Source: Hydrogenophilales bacterium 16-64-40
GTDB lineage: Bacteria; Pseudomonadota; Gammaproteobacteria; Burkholderiales; Thiobacillaceae
Assembly (NCBI GenBank): GCA_002256995.1
Contig: NCGX01000003.1
Coordinates: forward strand, 1 to 64,000
DNA: 64,000 nt
Direction of reading: 5' to 3'
Shown here: positions 30,747 through 39,586 of the stretch, in pieces
Numbering within the stretch: the first letter of the stretch is position 1
Layout of the letters: every line of letters starts with the position of its first letter
Translations under genes and position numbers: made by a program
Notes under the pieces: generated by a model
Told to the model about the DNA's origin: nothing
The model's database searches: none
The model's input: only the letters and a program-made list of their open reading frames with translations

Positions 30747-30771
30747 ATATAAAACAATCCTGTCCGAATAT
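30747..30771 (-). promoter_or_regulatory. Candidate Rrf2 operator/promoter region
   Basis: An AT-rich partial dyad 30 nt before the rrf2 start: ATAT, then ACA-N4-TGT as the core, then ATAT on the far side. Arms differ by one base in length. Rrf2 regulators commonly bind such A/T-flanked dyads in their own promoter. Inference only. Confidence 0.3.
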
Positions 30772-30800
30772 CTAGTTATGCGCTCATTTCCCCATAAAAA

Positions 30801-31697
30801 TCAAATGGGTATTGGATAGTAGTGGTCCACTAGTATCACGGCGAACAGCAAACTCAAATACCAGATGGAATAGCGGAAGGTTTCCTTCGCCAAGGCGTCG
30901 CTGTATTCGCGGTACAGCCGCCAGCCATACTGGATGAAACGCGCACCCAGCAGGACGGCGCCCGCCAGATAGATCCAGCCGCCCATGCCCGTACCGACCG
31001 GCAGTATGGTCACGGCAAACAGCAGCAGCGTGTAGAGCAGCACATGCAGGCGGGTGTAAGCCTCGCCGTGGGTTACCGGCAGCATCGGCAGCCCGGCCAG
31101 GGCGTACTCCTCGCGCCGATAGAGCGCCAGCGCCCAGAAGTGCGGCGGGGTCCAGGCAAAGATGATGAGGAACAGCAACAGCGCATCGTGATGGATTTCG
31201 CCAGTAGCCGCAACCCAACCGAGCACCGGCGGCATCGCGCCGGAGGCACCGCCGATGACGATGTTTTGGGGCGTGGCTGGCTTCAGCACCGCCGTATAGA
31301 TCACGGCATAACCCACAAAGGTGGCCAGGGTGAGCCACATGGTGAGCGGGTTGACAAAGGCATACAGCAAATAGAGCCCCATGCCGCCGACCACCCCGGA
31401 AAACACCAGCGTCTGCGTGTTGGTCAACTCGCCGCGCGGCAGCGGGCGCGCGCGCGTACGCGCCATCACGGCATCGATCTTCTGCTCGATCAGGCAATTG
31501 AACGCCGCCGCCGCCCCGGCCACCAGCGCAATTCCCAGTGTGCCGGCCCACAGCACGTTCCAGGCCGGCCAACCGGGCACGGCGAGAAACATGCCGATGA
31601 CCGCGGTGAATACGATCAGGCTGACCACCCGCAGCTTGCACAGCGCCAGGAACTGCTGGCAACGGCAGGCCGCCCCCTGAAACATCAAGGATTCCAT
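30801..31697 (-). CDS. ctaB: Protoheme IX farnesyltransferase (heme O synthase)
   Basis: A 298-residue UbiA-type prenyltransferase with about nine membrane helices. Prenyl-diphosphate binding motifs [21 protein letters not shown] (cut here to [19 protein letters not shown]) and the second Asp-rich loop around [16 protein letters not shown] are present. It converts heme B to heme O for aa3-type oxidase. The start at 31697 has AGGAG 6 nt upstream; an alternative ATG at 31703 overlaps the ctaA stop as ATGA. Confidence 0.96.
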   Translation of the reverse strand: MESLMFQGAACRCQQFLALCKLRVVSLIVFTAVIGMFLAVPGWPAWNVLWAGTLGIALVAGAAAAFNCLIEQKIDAVMARTRARPLPRGELTNTQTLVFSGVVGGMGLYLLYAFVNPLTMWLTLATFVGYAVIYTAVLKPATPQNIVIGGASGAMPPVLGWVAATGEIHHDALLLFLIIFAWTPPHFWALALYRREEYALAGLPMLPVTHGEAYTRLHVLLYTLLLFAVTILPVGTGMGGWIYLAGAVLLGARFIQYGWRLYREYSDALAKETFRYSIWYLSLLFAVILVDHYYPIPI

Positions 31698-31699
31698 GT

Positions 31700-32686
31700 T
31701 CATCTCCTGCGCACCCGGTAGTTCAGCCACACCAGACTCGCCAGCAACAGCGCCGCCCCGCCGTTATGGGCCACCGCCAGCGCCAGCGGCAGGCTCAGCA
31801 GTACGTTGCCGATTCCCAGCGCGACCTGCAGCGCAAGCAGCCCGCCTACGATCGCCCCCAAGCCGGCATACCCCGGCGTACGCAACAGCCGCAACACCAG
31901 CCAGCCCAGATATACCGTGACGATCAGGGCCATGACCCGATGCACCCAGTGGATTGCGGTCAGCGCGGCCATTGGCAGCAAGTCTCCGGCGGCGGTCTCG
32001 CCGAGTTCGCGATGCAGCGTGAAGCTGTGTTCGAAATCCATCGGCGGCATCCACACGCTCTGGCACAGCGGGAAGTCGGTACAGGCCAGCGCCGCATAGT
32101 TGCTGCTCACCCAGCCACCCAGCGCGATTTGCGCGATGACAAGCGCCAGTCCAAGGGTTGCACTGGCGCGCAGATGGTCAACCCGAGCGAAATAGACATG
32201 ATTGGTCCGGCCGCCTTCGCGCAGCCACAGCCAGAGCAACAGGGACAAGGTGGCCATGCCGCCCAGCAGGTGCGAGGTGACCACCAGGGGTTTGAGCAAT
32301 TGGGTGACCGTCCACATCCCCAGCAGCGCCTGAAACACGATCAAGCCCAGCAGCAGCACAGGCAAGCCGGGACCGCCGGCCGTTTCGCGGCGCCCGCGCC
32401 AACCCAGCACGGCAATCCCCAGCACCAGCAGCCCCAGCGTCCCAGCCGCGTAACGATGCACCATTTCCTTCCACGCCTTGGCATGCGACACCGGGCCCTC
32501 GGGACGTTCGGCGAGTTCGGCGTTGATGGCCTCAGCGGCGTGATGCGGGGTCAGCTTGCCATAGCAGCCGGGCCAGTCGGGACAGCCCAGGCCCGCATCG
32601 GACAAACGAACATAGGCACCCAGGCTCACCACGCCCAGCGTGAGCATCAATGCCATCAGAATCAGGTTTCGATACAGGGTCATCAT
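31700..32686 (-). CDS. ctaA: Heme A synthase (COX15/CtaA)
   Basis: A 328-residue membrane protein with eight predicted helices and duplicated four-helix halves. The N-terminal [21 protein letters not shown] and internal [19 protein letters not shown] motifs are characteristic. It oxidises heme O to heme A. The start overlaps the preceding gene as TGATG. Confidence 0.96.
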   Translation of the reverse strand: MMTLYRNLILMALMLTLGVVSLGAYVRLSDAGLGCPDWPGCYGKLTPHHAAEAINAELAERPEGPVSHAKAWKEMVHRYAAGTLGLLVLGIAVLGWRGRRETAGGPGLPVLLLGLIVFQALLGMWTVTQLLKPLVVTSHLLGGMATLSLLLWLWLREGGRTNHVYFARVDHLRASATLGLALVIAQIALGGWVSSNYAALACTDFPLCQSVWMPPMDFEHSFTLHRELGETAAGDLLPMAALTAIHWVHRVMALIVTVYLGWLVLRLLRTPGYAGLGAIVGGLLALQVALGIGNVLLSLPLALAVAHNGGAALLLASLVWLNYRVRRR

Positions 32687-33249
32687 CAGCCGATCTGGGA
32701 AGCCTTGAGCAGCAGCTTGATGTCTTTCATCATGCGCTTGGGATCCGGGTCGGCGGGAAAACGCAGCATCAGGTTGCCGAGCGGGTCGATCAGATAGATG
32801 TGCCGGGCCGGGTCTCCCGCTGCAGGAAACTGCCCGACAAAAGCGGGATTCGTCGGCCGCCACATGTGCAGACCAGGATAATCCAGCAACAAAGCCGGAG
32901 CGACCTCGTCGCCATCGGTCAGCACCCATAGCCGCTCGATCCGTGACTGTTCCTTGCCCTGCGTGATCGGTATCTGGCGCATCAGGTACAACTGCCGTTC
33001 ACAGCCAGCATCGCAGCTTGCCGGGCCGACGTGCACCATCAGCCACTTCCCCTGCAGCGACGTCAGGTCAAGCGGCGTGCCATCGTACGTCGCGCCGGCC
33101 GTCTGCTGCAGGGGCGTCACCTTGAGCAAGTCGCCGTAATTGGTGTGCCCGGCCGGTCGCCAGCCGAAAAAAGCCAAATACGCCGCCGCCACCGGCACCA
33201 CGAACACGCCGATCAACATCAGAAATTTGCTACGAGGGGTCAATTGCAT
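32686..33249 (-). CDS. SCO-like thioredoxin-fold membrane protein
   Basis: A 187-residue protein with an N-terminal anchor (MLIGVFVVPVAAAYLAFFG) and a thioredoxin-like periplasmic domain. A CxxxC motif (CDAGC) stands at the SCO position, but the conserved downstream His is not clearly placed: RHIYLIDPLG has His only four residues before the DP. It occurs between SURF1 and ctaA, so it is likely an oxidase assembly factor. It may act as a thiol reductase or copper carrier. Confidence 0.8.
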   Translation of the reverse strand: MQLTPRSKFLMLIGVFVVPVAAAYLAFFGWRPAGHTNYGDLLKVTPLQQTAGATYDGTPLDLTSLQGKWLMVHVGPASCDAGCERQLYLMRQIPITQGKEQSRIERLWVLTDGDEVAPALLLDYPGLHMWRPTNPAFVGQFPAAGDPARHIYLIDPLGNLMLRFPADPDPKRMMKDIKLLLKASQIG

Positions 33250-33266
33250 GGGTCTAGATTATCAAT

Positions 33267-34016
33267 TCAAGGCTTGGAGTTCTCGTCGCCGCCACGGCAA
33301 CGCTTGGTGTTCATTATCAGCCACAACACTGCGAGTGTCGCCGCCAAACTGTACCACTGGAAGGCATAGCCGACATGGGTGCTGGCCCCGCTATCGGGCC
33401 GTGCCCAGTCCCGGTGTAAATTGTCGGCCTGGCTGCTGGTCTGCAGCAACAAGACCGGTTGCAGATTCAGGCCAGTGATCGCCGCATAGCGCGAAAAATC
33501 AAGATTTTGCCAGACGCGTCCCTGCGGCGTGGTCGACGCCAACTCGAGGTAGCGCGTATGCGGATCGACCGCCAGGCCTTCCAGCCGCACCACGCCTGCC
33601 GGCGTCGGCGGCATCGGCACCTGATCGCGCGTGCGTCCGGCCGCCACCCAGCCACGATTGACCAGGATGGCGAACGGGCTCCCACTGACCCGTAGCGGCG
33701 TCAGCACGTGATAGCCCGCCACGCCGTCCAGCACCCGGTTGTCGAGCAGGATGGAATACGCGTCGTCGAATACCCCTTCGACCGCCAACTTGCGGTACAG
33801 CACACTGTCGCGATCGAGCAGCGCGCTGCCAACCTGGATGGGGGCATCGCGCTCGGCTGCATCGTAATGCGCCTGCAGGGCACGCTTGGTTTCCGCGCGC
33901 TCAATTTGCCAGTTGCCAAGCCACAGCGTCAGCACAAAGAAAAACAGCGCCGCCAGCGTGGGCCACAGGGTGGGGGAAAACGCCCACCGACCGACACGCA
34001 ACTTCAGCAAGTGCAT
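33267..34016 (-). CDS. SURF1-family oxidase assembly protein
   Basis: A 249-residue protein with two membrane helices, one N-terminal (TLAALFFFVLTLWLGNWQIERAE region) and one C-terminal (HVGYAFQWYSLAATLAVLWL), with the SURF1 domain between them. SURF1 aids heme A insertion into subunit I. The start at 34016 (MHLLKLRVGRW) is 48 nt from the divergent DUF2909 gene; no strong ribosome binding site is visible. Confidence 0.93.
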   Translation of the reverse strand: MHLLKLRVGRWAFSPTLWPTLAALFFFVLTLWLGNWQIERAETKRALQAHYDAAERDAPIQVGSALLDRDSVLYRKLAVEGVFDDAYSILLDNRVLDGVAGYHVLTPLRVSGSPFAILVNRGWVAAGRTRDQVPMPPTPAGVVRLEGLAVDPHTRYLELASTTPQGRVWQNLDFSRYAAITGLNLQPVLLLQTSSQADNLHRDWARPDSGASTHVGYAFQWYSLAATLAVLWLIMNTKRCRGGDENSKP

Positions 34017-34064
34017 GCGCTCAACAATCCGGTTAGACTGAAATTTTGCCGGGAGACCCTTTTC

Positions 34065-34265
34065 ATGCGCATTGCTGCCCTGGTTTTTATCTTTTTCATC
34101 CTGGCCAGTCTCGCCAGCGCTCTTTACTATCTTATCAAGGACAAGGGGCAATCCGACCGCGTCGTCAAAATGCTGACTGTGCGCGTCGCGCTGTCCCTTG
34201 CCCTGTTTGTCCTGCTGATGGGCGGCTATTACTTCGGCTTTATCCCGCAAAACGGTCTGCGCTGA
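34065..34265 (+). CDS. DUF2909 twin-transmembrane protein
   Basis: A 66-residue protein with two hydrophobic helices (IAALVFIFFILASLASALYYL and the LSLALFVLLMGGYYFG segment) joined by a short polar loop DKGQSD. The preceding GGGAGA is a good ribosome binding site. This family is regularly found divergent from surf1 and next to coxC in betaproteobacteria, so an oxidase-related role is likely but unproved. Confidence 0.88.
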   Translation: MRIAALVFIFFILASLASALYYLIKDKGQSDRVVKMLTVRVALSLALFVLLMGGYYFGFIPQNGLR

Positions 34266-34279
34266 GACCCTCGACAACC

Positions 34280-34318
34280 CGCAACAAAAAGCCGCGCAAA
34301 ACGCGGCTTTTTGTTGCG
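34280..34318. terminator. Bidirectional terminator between DUF2909 gene and ctaE
   Basis: A perfect 17-bp stem (CGCAACAAAAAGCCGCG and its complement) with a 5-nt loop contains an A5 and a T5 run on the two sides of a GC core, so it should work on both strands. Confidence 0.9.
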
Positions 34319-34356
34319 CGGCGCCGCATTTCTGCGGACGCCGGTTTGGCGGAATG

Positions 34357-35223
34357 CTAGATCAGCCAGTAAACCACGATAAACAACAGCACCCACACCA
34401 CGTCGACAAAGTGCCAGTACCACGACACCGCCTCGAAGGCGAAATGATTCTCTGCGGTGAAGTGTCCCGCGATCGAGCGCAGCAGCATCACGATTAGCAT
34501 GATGGTCCCAACCATCACGTGGAAACCGTGAAAACCGGTCAGCATGAAAAAGGTGGAACCGTAAACCCCAGCACCCAGCGTCAGGCCCATTTCCGTATAG
34601 GCGTGGATGTATTCATATACCTGAAATCCCATAAAGACCACGCCCAGGGTTACCGTCATTGCGAGGCCGAGAATCAGCTGTGTACGGTTGTTTTTTTTCA
34701 ACCCCCAGTGCGCCCAGGTGATCGTCACACCCGAACTCAGCAGCAGCAGCGTGTTCAGGGCGGGAATCCCCCAGGCCCCCATCGGCGTGAACTCGAATCC
34801 GTCCTGCGTCAGACCCGGCCCGGCGGTCGGCCAGGTGGCCTGGAAGCCCTCCCACAGCAAGCTGCCCGTTTCGGCGTCTGCCAACCAGGGCACCGACAGC
34901 ACCCGCGTATAAAACAACGCGCCAAAGAAGGCGGCAAAGAACATCACCTCGGAAAAGATGAACCAACTCATCGACCAGCGGAACGAGGAATCAACCTGCT
35001 TGTTGTAACGCCCCGCCTCGCTGGTACGGATCACATCGCCAAACCAGCCGAACATCATATAGAACAGGATCGCCAGCCCGGTCAGAAGCACCCAGCCGCC
35101 CTTGTCGATCTCGTTCATGGTCATGGTGCCGCCCACCGCCATCAACAGCAGCGCCACCGAGCCGATGATCGGCCAGAGCGAAGGTTGTGGCAGATAATAC
35201 TTATCGGTTTGTGCCAGGCTCAT
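34357..35223 (-). CDS. ctaE: Cytochrome c oxidase subunit III
   Basis: A 288-residue membrane protein with seven helices. Typical segments are RWSMSWFIFSEVMFFAAFFG, GFHGFHVMVGT and AVSWYWHFVDVVWVLLF. It belongs to the aa3/caa3 core and is encoded last in the cta operon. Confidence 0.97.
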   Translation of the reverse strand: MSLAQTDKYYLPQPSLWPIIGSVALLLMAVGGTMTMNEIDKGGWVLLTGLAILFYMMFGWFGDVIRTSEAGRYNKQVDSSFRWSMSWFIFSEVMFFAAFFGALFYTRVLSVPWLADAETGSLLWEGFQATWPTAGPGLTQDGFEFTPMGAWGIPALNTLLLLSSGVTITWAHWGLKKNNRTQLILGLAMTVTLGVVFMGFQVYEYIHAYTEMGLTLGAGVYGSTFFMLTGFHGFHVMVGTIMLIVMLLRSIAGHFTAENHFAFEAVSWYWHFVDVVWVLLFIVVYWLI

Positions 35224-35254
35224 CTCATCCCCTCTTTCTTGTTTGTTAGATCGT

Positions 35255-35452
35255 TCACTTCACGAACTGCAATGCCAGATACACCAGAAACAACATCGTG
35301 ATCACGAACACCGCGCCACCAATCAGGCCTGCGATGACGATCTGCGCCGGCGTCAGGCTTTGCGCGTCGGCGTCATAGTCCCGCCGCTTGCGCACACCAA
35401 AGAAACTCCAGAACACCGCCAAAGCGGCTTTGAGATGTCCGCTTTTAGCCAC
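35255..35452 (-). CDS. DUF2970 small membrane protein
   Basis: A 65-residue protein using a GTG start at 35452 (reads MAKSGHLKAALAVFWSFFGV). It has a polar N-terminal half with RKRRDYDADAQSLTP and one C-terminal helix (IVIAGLIGGAVFVITMLFLV). GGGA lies upstream of the GTG, and the gene overlaps ctaG by 8 nt. Members of this family sit between ctaG and ctaE in many betaproteobacteria. Function unknown. Confidence 0.82.
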   Translation of the reverse strand: MAKSGHLKAALAVFWSFFGVRKRRDYDADAQSLTPAQIVIAGLIGGAVFVITMLFLVYLALQFVK

Positions 35453-35999
35453 GCGGCAATCCCTTTTGCGAACCTGACGCCTGGCCCTTCGCCGCAGCAT
35501 CGAAGAAGGTATAGGACAGCGTCACGGTATGCACATCACGATCCATCGCCGGATCCAGCACGAACAGCACCGGCATGCGGCGCGACTCGCCCGCGGCCAG
35601 GGTCTGCGGCGTAAAGCAGAAGCACTCTATCTTGTTGAAGAATGCTGCTGCGCGGGCCGGGCCATAACTCGGCACCGCAAGCCCCACGATGGCGTGGTCG
35701 CTGGTGTTGGTCACCTCGTATTCCACCTGCACCAACTGACCCGGATGCGCCTTGAGGCTGCGCTGCATCGGCTTGAACCGCCACGGCAGCGCCTCGTTGA
35801 TGCTGGCATCGAACTCCAGCGTCACCCAGCGGCTGGTGTCGACCTGGGTGTTTTTCGCCAAGCTTTGCTCAGCCCCGGAATTGATCCCGGTGACCTCGCA
35901 AATTTTGTAATAAAACGGCACCAGGGCGAATCCGAACCCGAACATGCCCAACGTCACCACAATGAACTTGGTCAGCGTTTTGGCATTGCCCACGGCCAT
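35445..35999 (-). CDS. ctaG: Cytochrome c oxidase assembly protein CtaG (Cox11)
   Basis: A 184-residue Cox11 homologue: one N-terminal helix (FIVVTLGMFGFGFALVPFYY) and a periplasmic Ig-like copper-binding domain with the CFCF motif (NKIECFCFTPQ). It inserts CuB into subunit I. Start and length match the family. Confidence 0.96.
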   Translation of the reverse strand: MAVGNAKTLTKFIVVTLGMFGFGFALVPFYYKICEVTGINSGAEQSLAKNTQVDTSRWVTLEFDASINEALPWRFKPMQRSLKAHPGQLVQVEYEVTNTSDHAIVGLAVPSYGPARAAAFFNKIECFCFTPQTLAAGESRRMPVLFVLDPAMDRDVHTVTLSYTFFDAAAKGQASGSQKGLPRG

Positions 36000-36002
36000 G
36001 AT

Positions 36003-36101
36003 TTATTTAAGCCCGGAGTACAAGGTGAACACGAACAGGCCGAGCGCAAACGCCGCCAGGATGATCGCCGTGCGGTATTTGCCCTTGCGCTTCTCTGTCA
36101 T
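36003..36101 (-). CDS. Small oxidase-assembly-type membrane protein (32 aa)
   Basis: A 32-codon frame: MTEKRKGKYRTAIILAAFAL then a hydrophobic GLFVFTLYSGLK end. A basic N-terminus precedes a single helix. It lies 17 nt after ctaD and 3 nt before ctaG on the same strand, and GGTGGAT precedes the ATG. Betaproteobacterial cta operons usually carry such a 'cytochrome oxidase small assembly protein' here, so it is very likely a real gene. Confidence 0.8.
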   Translation of the reverse strand: MTEKRKGKYRTAIILAAFALGLFVFTLYSGLK

Positions 36102-36118
36102 ATCCACCAATCCCTCGC

Positions 36119-37696
36119 TCACTTCACCACCGGCGCGGTTTCAAAGGTGTGGTACGGCGCGGGCGACGGCAGCGTCCACTCCAGTCCTTCGGCACCTTCC
36201 CAGACGCGGCTGCTTGCCTTTTCCCCACCCTTGACCGTCTTCAGCACGACCGCCAGGAAGAGCAATTGCGAGAAGCCAAAGATGAACGCGCCCACCGTGG
36301 CAATCTGGTTGAATTCGGTGAACTGCAGCGCATAGTCGGGGATACGGCGCGGCATGCCGGCCAAGCCGAGGAAGTGCATCGGGAAGAAGACGAGGTTCAT
36401 GCCGATGACCGACAGCCAGAAGTGCCACTTGCCCAGCGTCTCGTTGTACATGTTGCCGGTCCACTTCGGCAGCCAGTAGTAGATGCCGGCGAAAATGGAG
36501 AACAGCGCGCCGGACACCAGCACGTAGTGGAAGTGCGCCACCACGTAATAGGTGTCGTGCAGTTGGATGTCGACCGGGGCGATCGCCAGCACCAGGCCGG
36601 AGAAGCCGCCGATGGTGAACAGGCAGACGAAGGCTATGGCGAACAGCATCGGTGTCTCGAAGGTCAACGAGCCCTTCCACATCGTGGCCACCCAGTTGAA
36701 CACCTTCACCCCGGTCGGCACCGCGATCAGCATGGTCGAGAACATGAAGAACAGCTGCGCCGCAGCCGGCATGCCGACGGTAAACATGTGGTGCGCCCAC
36801 ACGATGAAGGACAGGATCGCGATGGATGCCGTCGCATACACCATCGACGCATAGCCGAACAGGGGCTTGCGGGCGAAAGTCGGAATGATCTGGGAGACGA
36901 TGCCGAACGCCGGCAGGATCAGGATGTAGACCTCGGGGTGGGCGAAGAACCAGAAGATGTGCTGGAACATCACCGGGTCGCCGCCGCCAGCCGCGTTGAA
37001 GAAGTGCGTACCGAAGTTGCGGTCGGTGAGCAGCATGGTCACCGCACCTGCCAGCACCGGCATGGTAGCGATCAGCAGATAGGCAGTGATCAGCCAGGTC
37101 CAGCAGAACAGCGGCATCTTCATCAGCGTGAGGCCGGGCGCGCGCATGTTGAGGATGGTGGTGGCGATATTGATCGAGCCCATGATGGACGACAGGCCCA
37201 TGATGTGGACCGCCAGAATCGTCAGGTCATAGGAAATGCCGCCCTGGATGAACAGCGGCGGATACATCGTCCAGCCGCCCGCCACAGCGCCGCCAGGCAA
37301 CAAAAAGGATGCCATCAGCATGAGGCCTGCCACCGGCAGCATCCAGAATGCCCAGTTGTTCATGCGCGGGAACGCCATGTCGGGTGCGCCCAGCATCAGC
37401 GGCACCTGCCAGTTCGCGAACCCGGAGAAGGCCGGCATGATCGCGCCGAAAATCATGATCAGCCCGTGCATGGTGGTGAGCTGGTTGAAGAAATCCGGGT
37501 TGGTGAGCTGCATGCCGGGCTGGAACAGCTCGGCGCGGATCAACAGCGCCATGGTGCCCGCCGAAAACAGCATGATGAGTGCGAACCACAGGTACATCGT
37601 GCCGATGTCCTTGTGGTTGGTGGTGGTCAGCCAGCGCATGATCCCAGTGGGATGGCCGTGACTGTGGTCGTCGTGTGCGTGTGCAGCATCAGACAT
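36119..37696 (-). CDS. ctaD: Cytochrome c oxidase subunit I (aa3/caa3 type)
   Basis: A 525-residue catalytic subunit with 12 helices. Heme and CuB ligand regions are visible: [18 protein letters not shown] (heme a His), [17 protein letters not shown] (CuB His with the YxxHP cross-link region), [10 protein letters not shown] and [15 protein letters not shown] His-rich N-terminus ([10 protein letters not shown]) is present. It reduces O2 and pumps protons. Confidence 0.98.
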   Translation of the reverse strand: MSDAAHAHDDHSHGHPTGIMRWLTTTNHKDIGTMYLWFALIMLFSAGTMALLIRAELFQPGMQLTNPDFFNQLTTMHGLIMIFGAIMPAFSGFANWQVPLMLGAPDMAFPRMNNWAFWMLPVAGLMLMASFLLPGGAVAGGWTMYPPLFIQGGISYDLTILAVHIMGLSSIMGSINIATTILNMRAPGLTLMKMPLFCWTWLITAYLLIATMPVLAGAVTMLLTDRNFGTHFFNAAGGGDPVMFQHIFWFFAHPEVYILILPAFGIVSQIIPTFARKPLFGYASMVYATASIAILSFIVWAHHMFTVGMPAAAQLFFMFSTMLIAVPTGVKVFNWVATMWKGSLTFETPMLFAIAFVCLFTIGGFSGLVLAIAPVDIQLHDTYYVVAHFHYVLVSGALFSIFAGIYYWLPKWTGNMYNETLGKWHFWLSVIGMNLVFFPMHFLGLAGMPRRIPDYALQFTEFNQIATVGAFIFGFSQLLFLAVVLKTVKGGEKASSRVWEGAEGLEWTLPSPAPYHTFETAPVVK

Positions 37697-37720
37697 CGTG
37701 TGCTCTCCTCTTGATATTGT

Positions 37721-38875
37721 TTACTGCGCAGCGGGTGCGGCGGCTTCAGTAGCGGCACCACCCCGTGCGGCGGCGATCTCGGCAGGCTGAGCCAGATCCC
37801 CCATCTTGTTATTCCACGCGTTGCGCTGGTAGGTCACCACTGCGGCGACATCGGCGTCGGACAGCATGCCGGCAAACGCCGCCATGGCGGTGCCCGGCAC
37901 GCCGTTCAGCACCAGAGCGATGTGGTCTTCAATCGGCCCGTTGGCCACCTTTGACCCACTGATCGCCGGGAACACGCCGGCCATCCCCATGCCGTCGGCC
38001 TGGTGGCAGGCCGCGCAGTTGGCCTGATAGACCTGCTCGCCCCGCGCCATCAGGTCGGCGATCTCAAACGTTTTGGTGTTGTCCCCAGCCGCGCTCTGGG
38101 CTGCGCCCTTCTTCTTGGCCAGCCAGGCAGCGTAGTCCTCTTCCGAGACGACCTCGACCACGATCGGCATGAAGCCGTGGTCTTTGCCGCACAGCTCGAC
38201 ACACTGACCGCGATAGGTGCCGATCCTGTCGGCCTTGAACCAGCTGTCGCGGATGAATCCGGGAATCGCGTCTTGCTTGGCGCCGAGTGCGGGCACCCAC
38301 CAGGAATGCAGCACGTCGTTGGCGGTAATCAACAGGCGCACCCGCTTGCCAACCGGCACCACCATCGGCTCGTCGACCTCGAGCAGATAATGCTCGCCCT
38401 TCTCCGCCGCGCCGTAGATCTGCTCGCGCGGCGTCGACAGCATGCTGTAGAAGCTGATGTCGTCGTTGAGGTAGTCGTATCCCCACTTCCACTGGTAGCC
38501 GGTGATCTTGATCGTCATGTCCGGGTTGGTTGTGTCCTTCATGTCGATCACCACCTTGGCCGCCGGGTAGGCCATGCCCATCAGGATCACGAACGGGATC
38601 ACCGTCCAGATCACTTCGACGGTGGTGTTTTCATGGAAGTGAGCGGCCTTGTGGCCCACCGATTTGCGATGCTTCAGCAGCGAATAGAACATCGCGCCGA
38701 AGACCACAATGAAAATACCCAGACATACCAGCATGATGAGGTTGTGCAGTTCGAACACATCCTGTGCCACCTGGCTTGCCGGTATCTGCAGGTTGTATGC
38801 ATAGTCTGCCAGCGTCGACTGGCTGGTCGCCAGCGCTGCCCCCATCATTCCTACACGTTGCCACTTGCCTATCAT
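37721..38875 (-). CDS. ctaC: Cytochrome c oxidase subunit II with fused cytochrome c (caa3 type)
   Basis: A 384-residue subunit II. Two membrane helices (about 40-62 and 85-108) are followed by the CuA cupredoxin domain with H190, C225, E227, C229, H233 and M236. A C-terminal class I cytochrome c domain follows with C287-x2-C290-H291 (CAACH). The fusion marks a caa3-type enzyme that carries its own electron entry heme. The start at 38875 (MIGKWQRVGMM) precedes a signal-like segment; upstream in-frame sequence is low-complexity. Confidence 0.96.
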   Translation of the reverse strand: MIGKWQRVGMMGAALATSQSTLADYAYNLQIPASQVAQDVFELHNLIMLVCLGIFIVVFGAMFYSLLKHRKSVGHKAAHFHENTTVEVIWTVIPFVILMGMAYPAAKVVIDMKDTTNPDMTIKITGYQWKWGYDYLNDDISFYSMLSTPREQIYGAAEKGEHYLLEVDEPMVVPVGKRVRLLITANDVLHSWWVPALGAKQDAIPGFIRDSWFKADRIGTYRGQCVELCGKDHGFMPIVVEVVSEEDYAAWLAKKKGAAQSAAGDNTKTFEIADLMARGEQVYQANCAACHQADGMGMAGVFPAISGSKVANGPIEDHIALVLNGVPGTAMAAFAGMLSDADVAAVVTYQRNAWNNKMGDLAQPAEIAAARGGAATEAAAPAAQ

Positions 38876-38938
38876 CGCGTCCCCCCGTCCTCTCGTCCCC
38901 ATTATTGGTGTCGTTGCGGCGTGTGTTGCGGTTAACCC

Positions 38939-38978
38939 TGCAACCTGCTGCGCTTCGTTATTCGTGCAACCTGCTGCG
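38939..38978. repeat. Short direct repeat after the DUF2244 gene end
   Basis: TGCAACCTGCTGCG occurs at 38939-38952 and again at 38965-38978, a 26-bp period. The second copy encodes the last residues of the DUF2244 protein and the first copy lies beyond its stop codon, so the 3' end of that gene appears partly duplicated. Confidence 0.6.
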
Positions 38979-39443
38979 TAAGGTGGCGGCCAGTTGCAAC
39001 CGCGCCTCGTCATTCAGATACTGCCCAACTTCTGTTGCATGGCCATGCGAACACAGGCTGAGACGGCAATTCCTGCCCGGCGTCCTGCATTTGCACTCCA
39101 CACGCGCCCACCGGCGATTCAGTTCCCGACGCCCTCCCCGCTTACCGCAATGCCAATCCAGCACCACGACGTCGCCTTCGATCACTAGGGACTCGTAATC
39201 GTCCTTACGGCTGCGCAGGGCGCTGAACGCCCAAGCCAGCAAGCCAACTTCCAGGCCGGCAAAGGGCAGGGCCGGCCAGTAACCCAACCACGCAAAACCG
39301 CCCGCCATCGCAAAACACAGTGCCGCCAGGCTCCAGAACACGAGCCGTTCCTGAAGGCGGGTCAACGAATGGTTGGGGCGGGATTGGAATACAAACGCGC
39401 CTGCTGACTCCCCCACACAATGTTGCGTATTCACCTGTCCCAT
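38958..39443 (-). CDS. DUF2244 membrane protein
   Basis: A 161-residue protein. Two adjacent hydrophobic helices (FWSLAALCFAMAGGFAWLGY and a following LPFAGLEVGLLAWAFSAL segment) are followed by a soluble domain with SRKDDYESLVIEGDVVVLDW, the DUF2244 hallmark. The start at 39443 (MGQVNTQHCV) has no clear ribosome binding site. It is the first gene before ctaC in the same direction, which is common for this family. Function unknown. Confidence 0.82.
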   Translation of the reverse strand: MGQVNTQHCVGESAGAFVFQSRPNHSLTRLQERLVFWSLAALCFAMAGGFAWLGYWPALPFAGLEVGLLAWAFSALRSRKDDYESLVIEGDVVVLDWHCGKRGGRRELNRRWARVECKCRTPGRNCRLSLCSHGHATEVGQYLNDEARLQLAATLRSRLHE

Positions 39444-39586
39444 AAGAGGAATCAAGGAAACCGAGTGCGGCAATATGTCGCGGACAATAGCAGACGCCAC
39501 ACGCCAGAACAAGCAGTACGATTGTATTAACTTATTGATTTATTTATTAAATATCGTTATTACAGATTATTCTAAAATTCTAATCT
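39444..39586. promoter_or_regulatory. AT-rich intergenic region upstream of the cta operon
   Basis: This 143-nt gap contains about 80 nt of unusually AT-rich DNA (about 39515-39595) in a GC-rich genome. It precedes DUF2244-ctaC-ctaD and follows bioD. It probably holds the cta promoter and UP element, but I cannot assign a convincing -35/-10 pair. Confidence 0.4.

Noticed and set aside
36149-37714. 521-residue plus-strand frame
   Set aside because: Antisense to ctaD.
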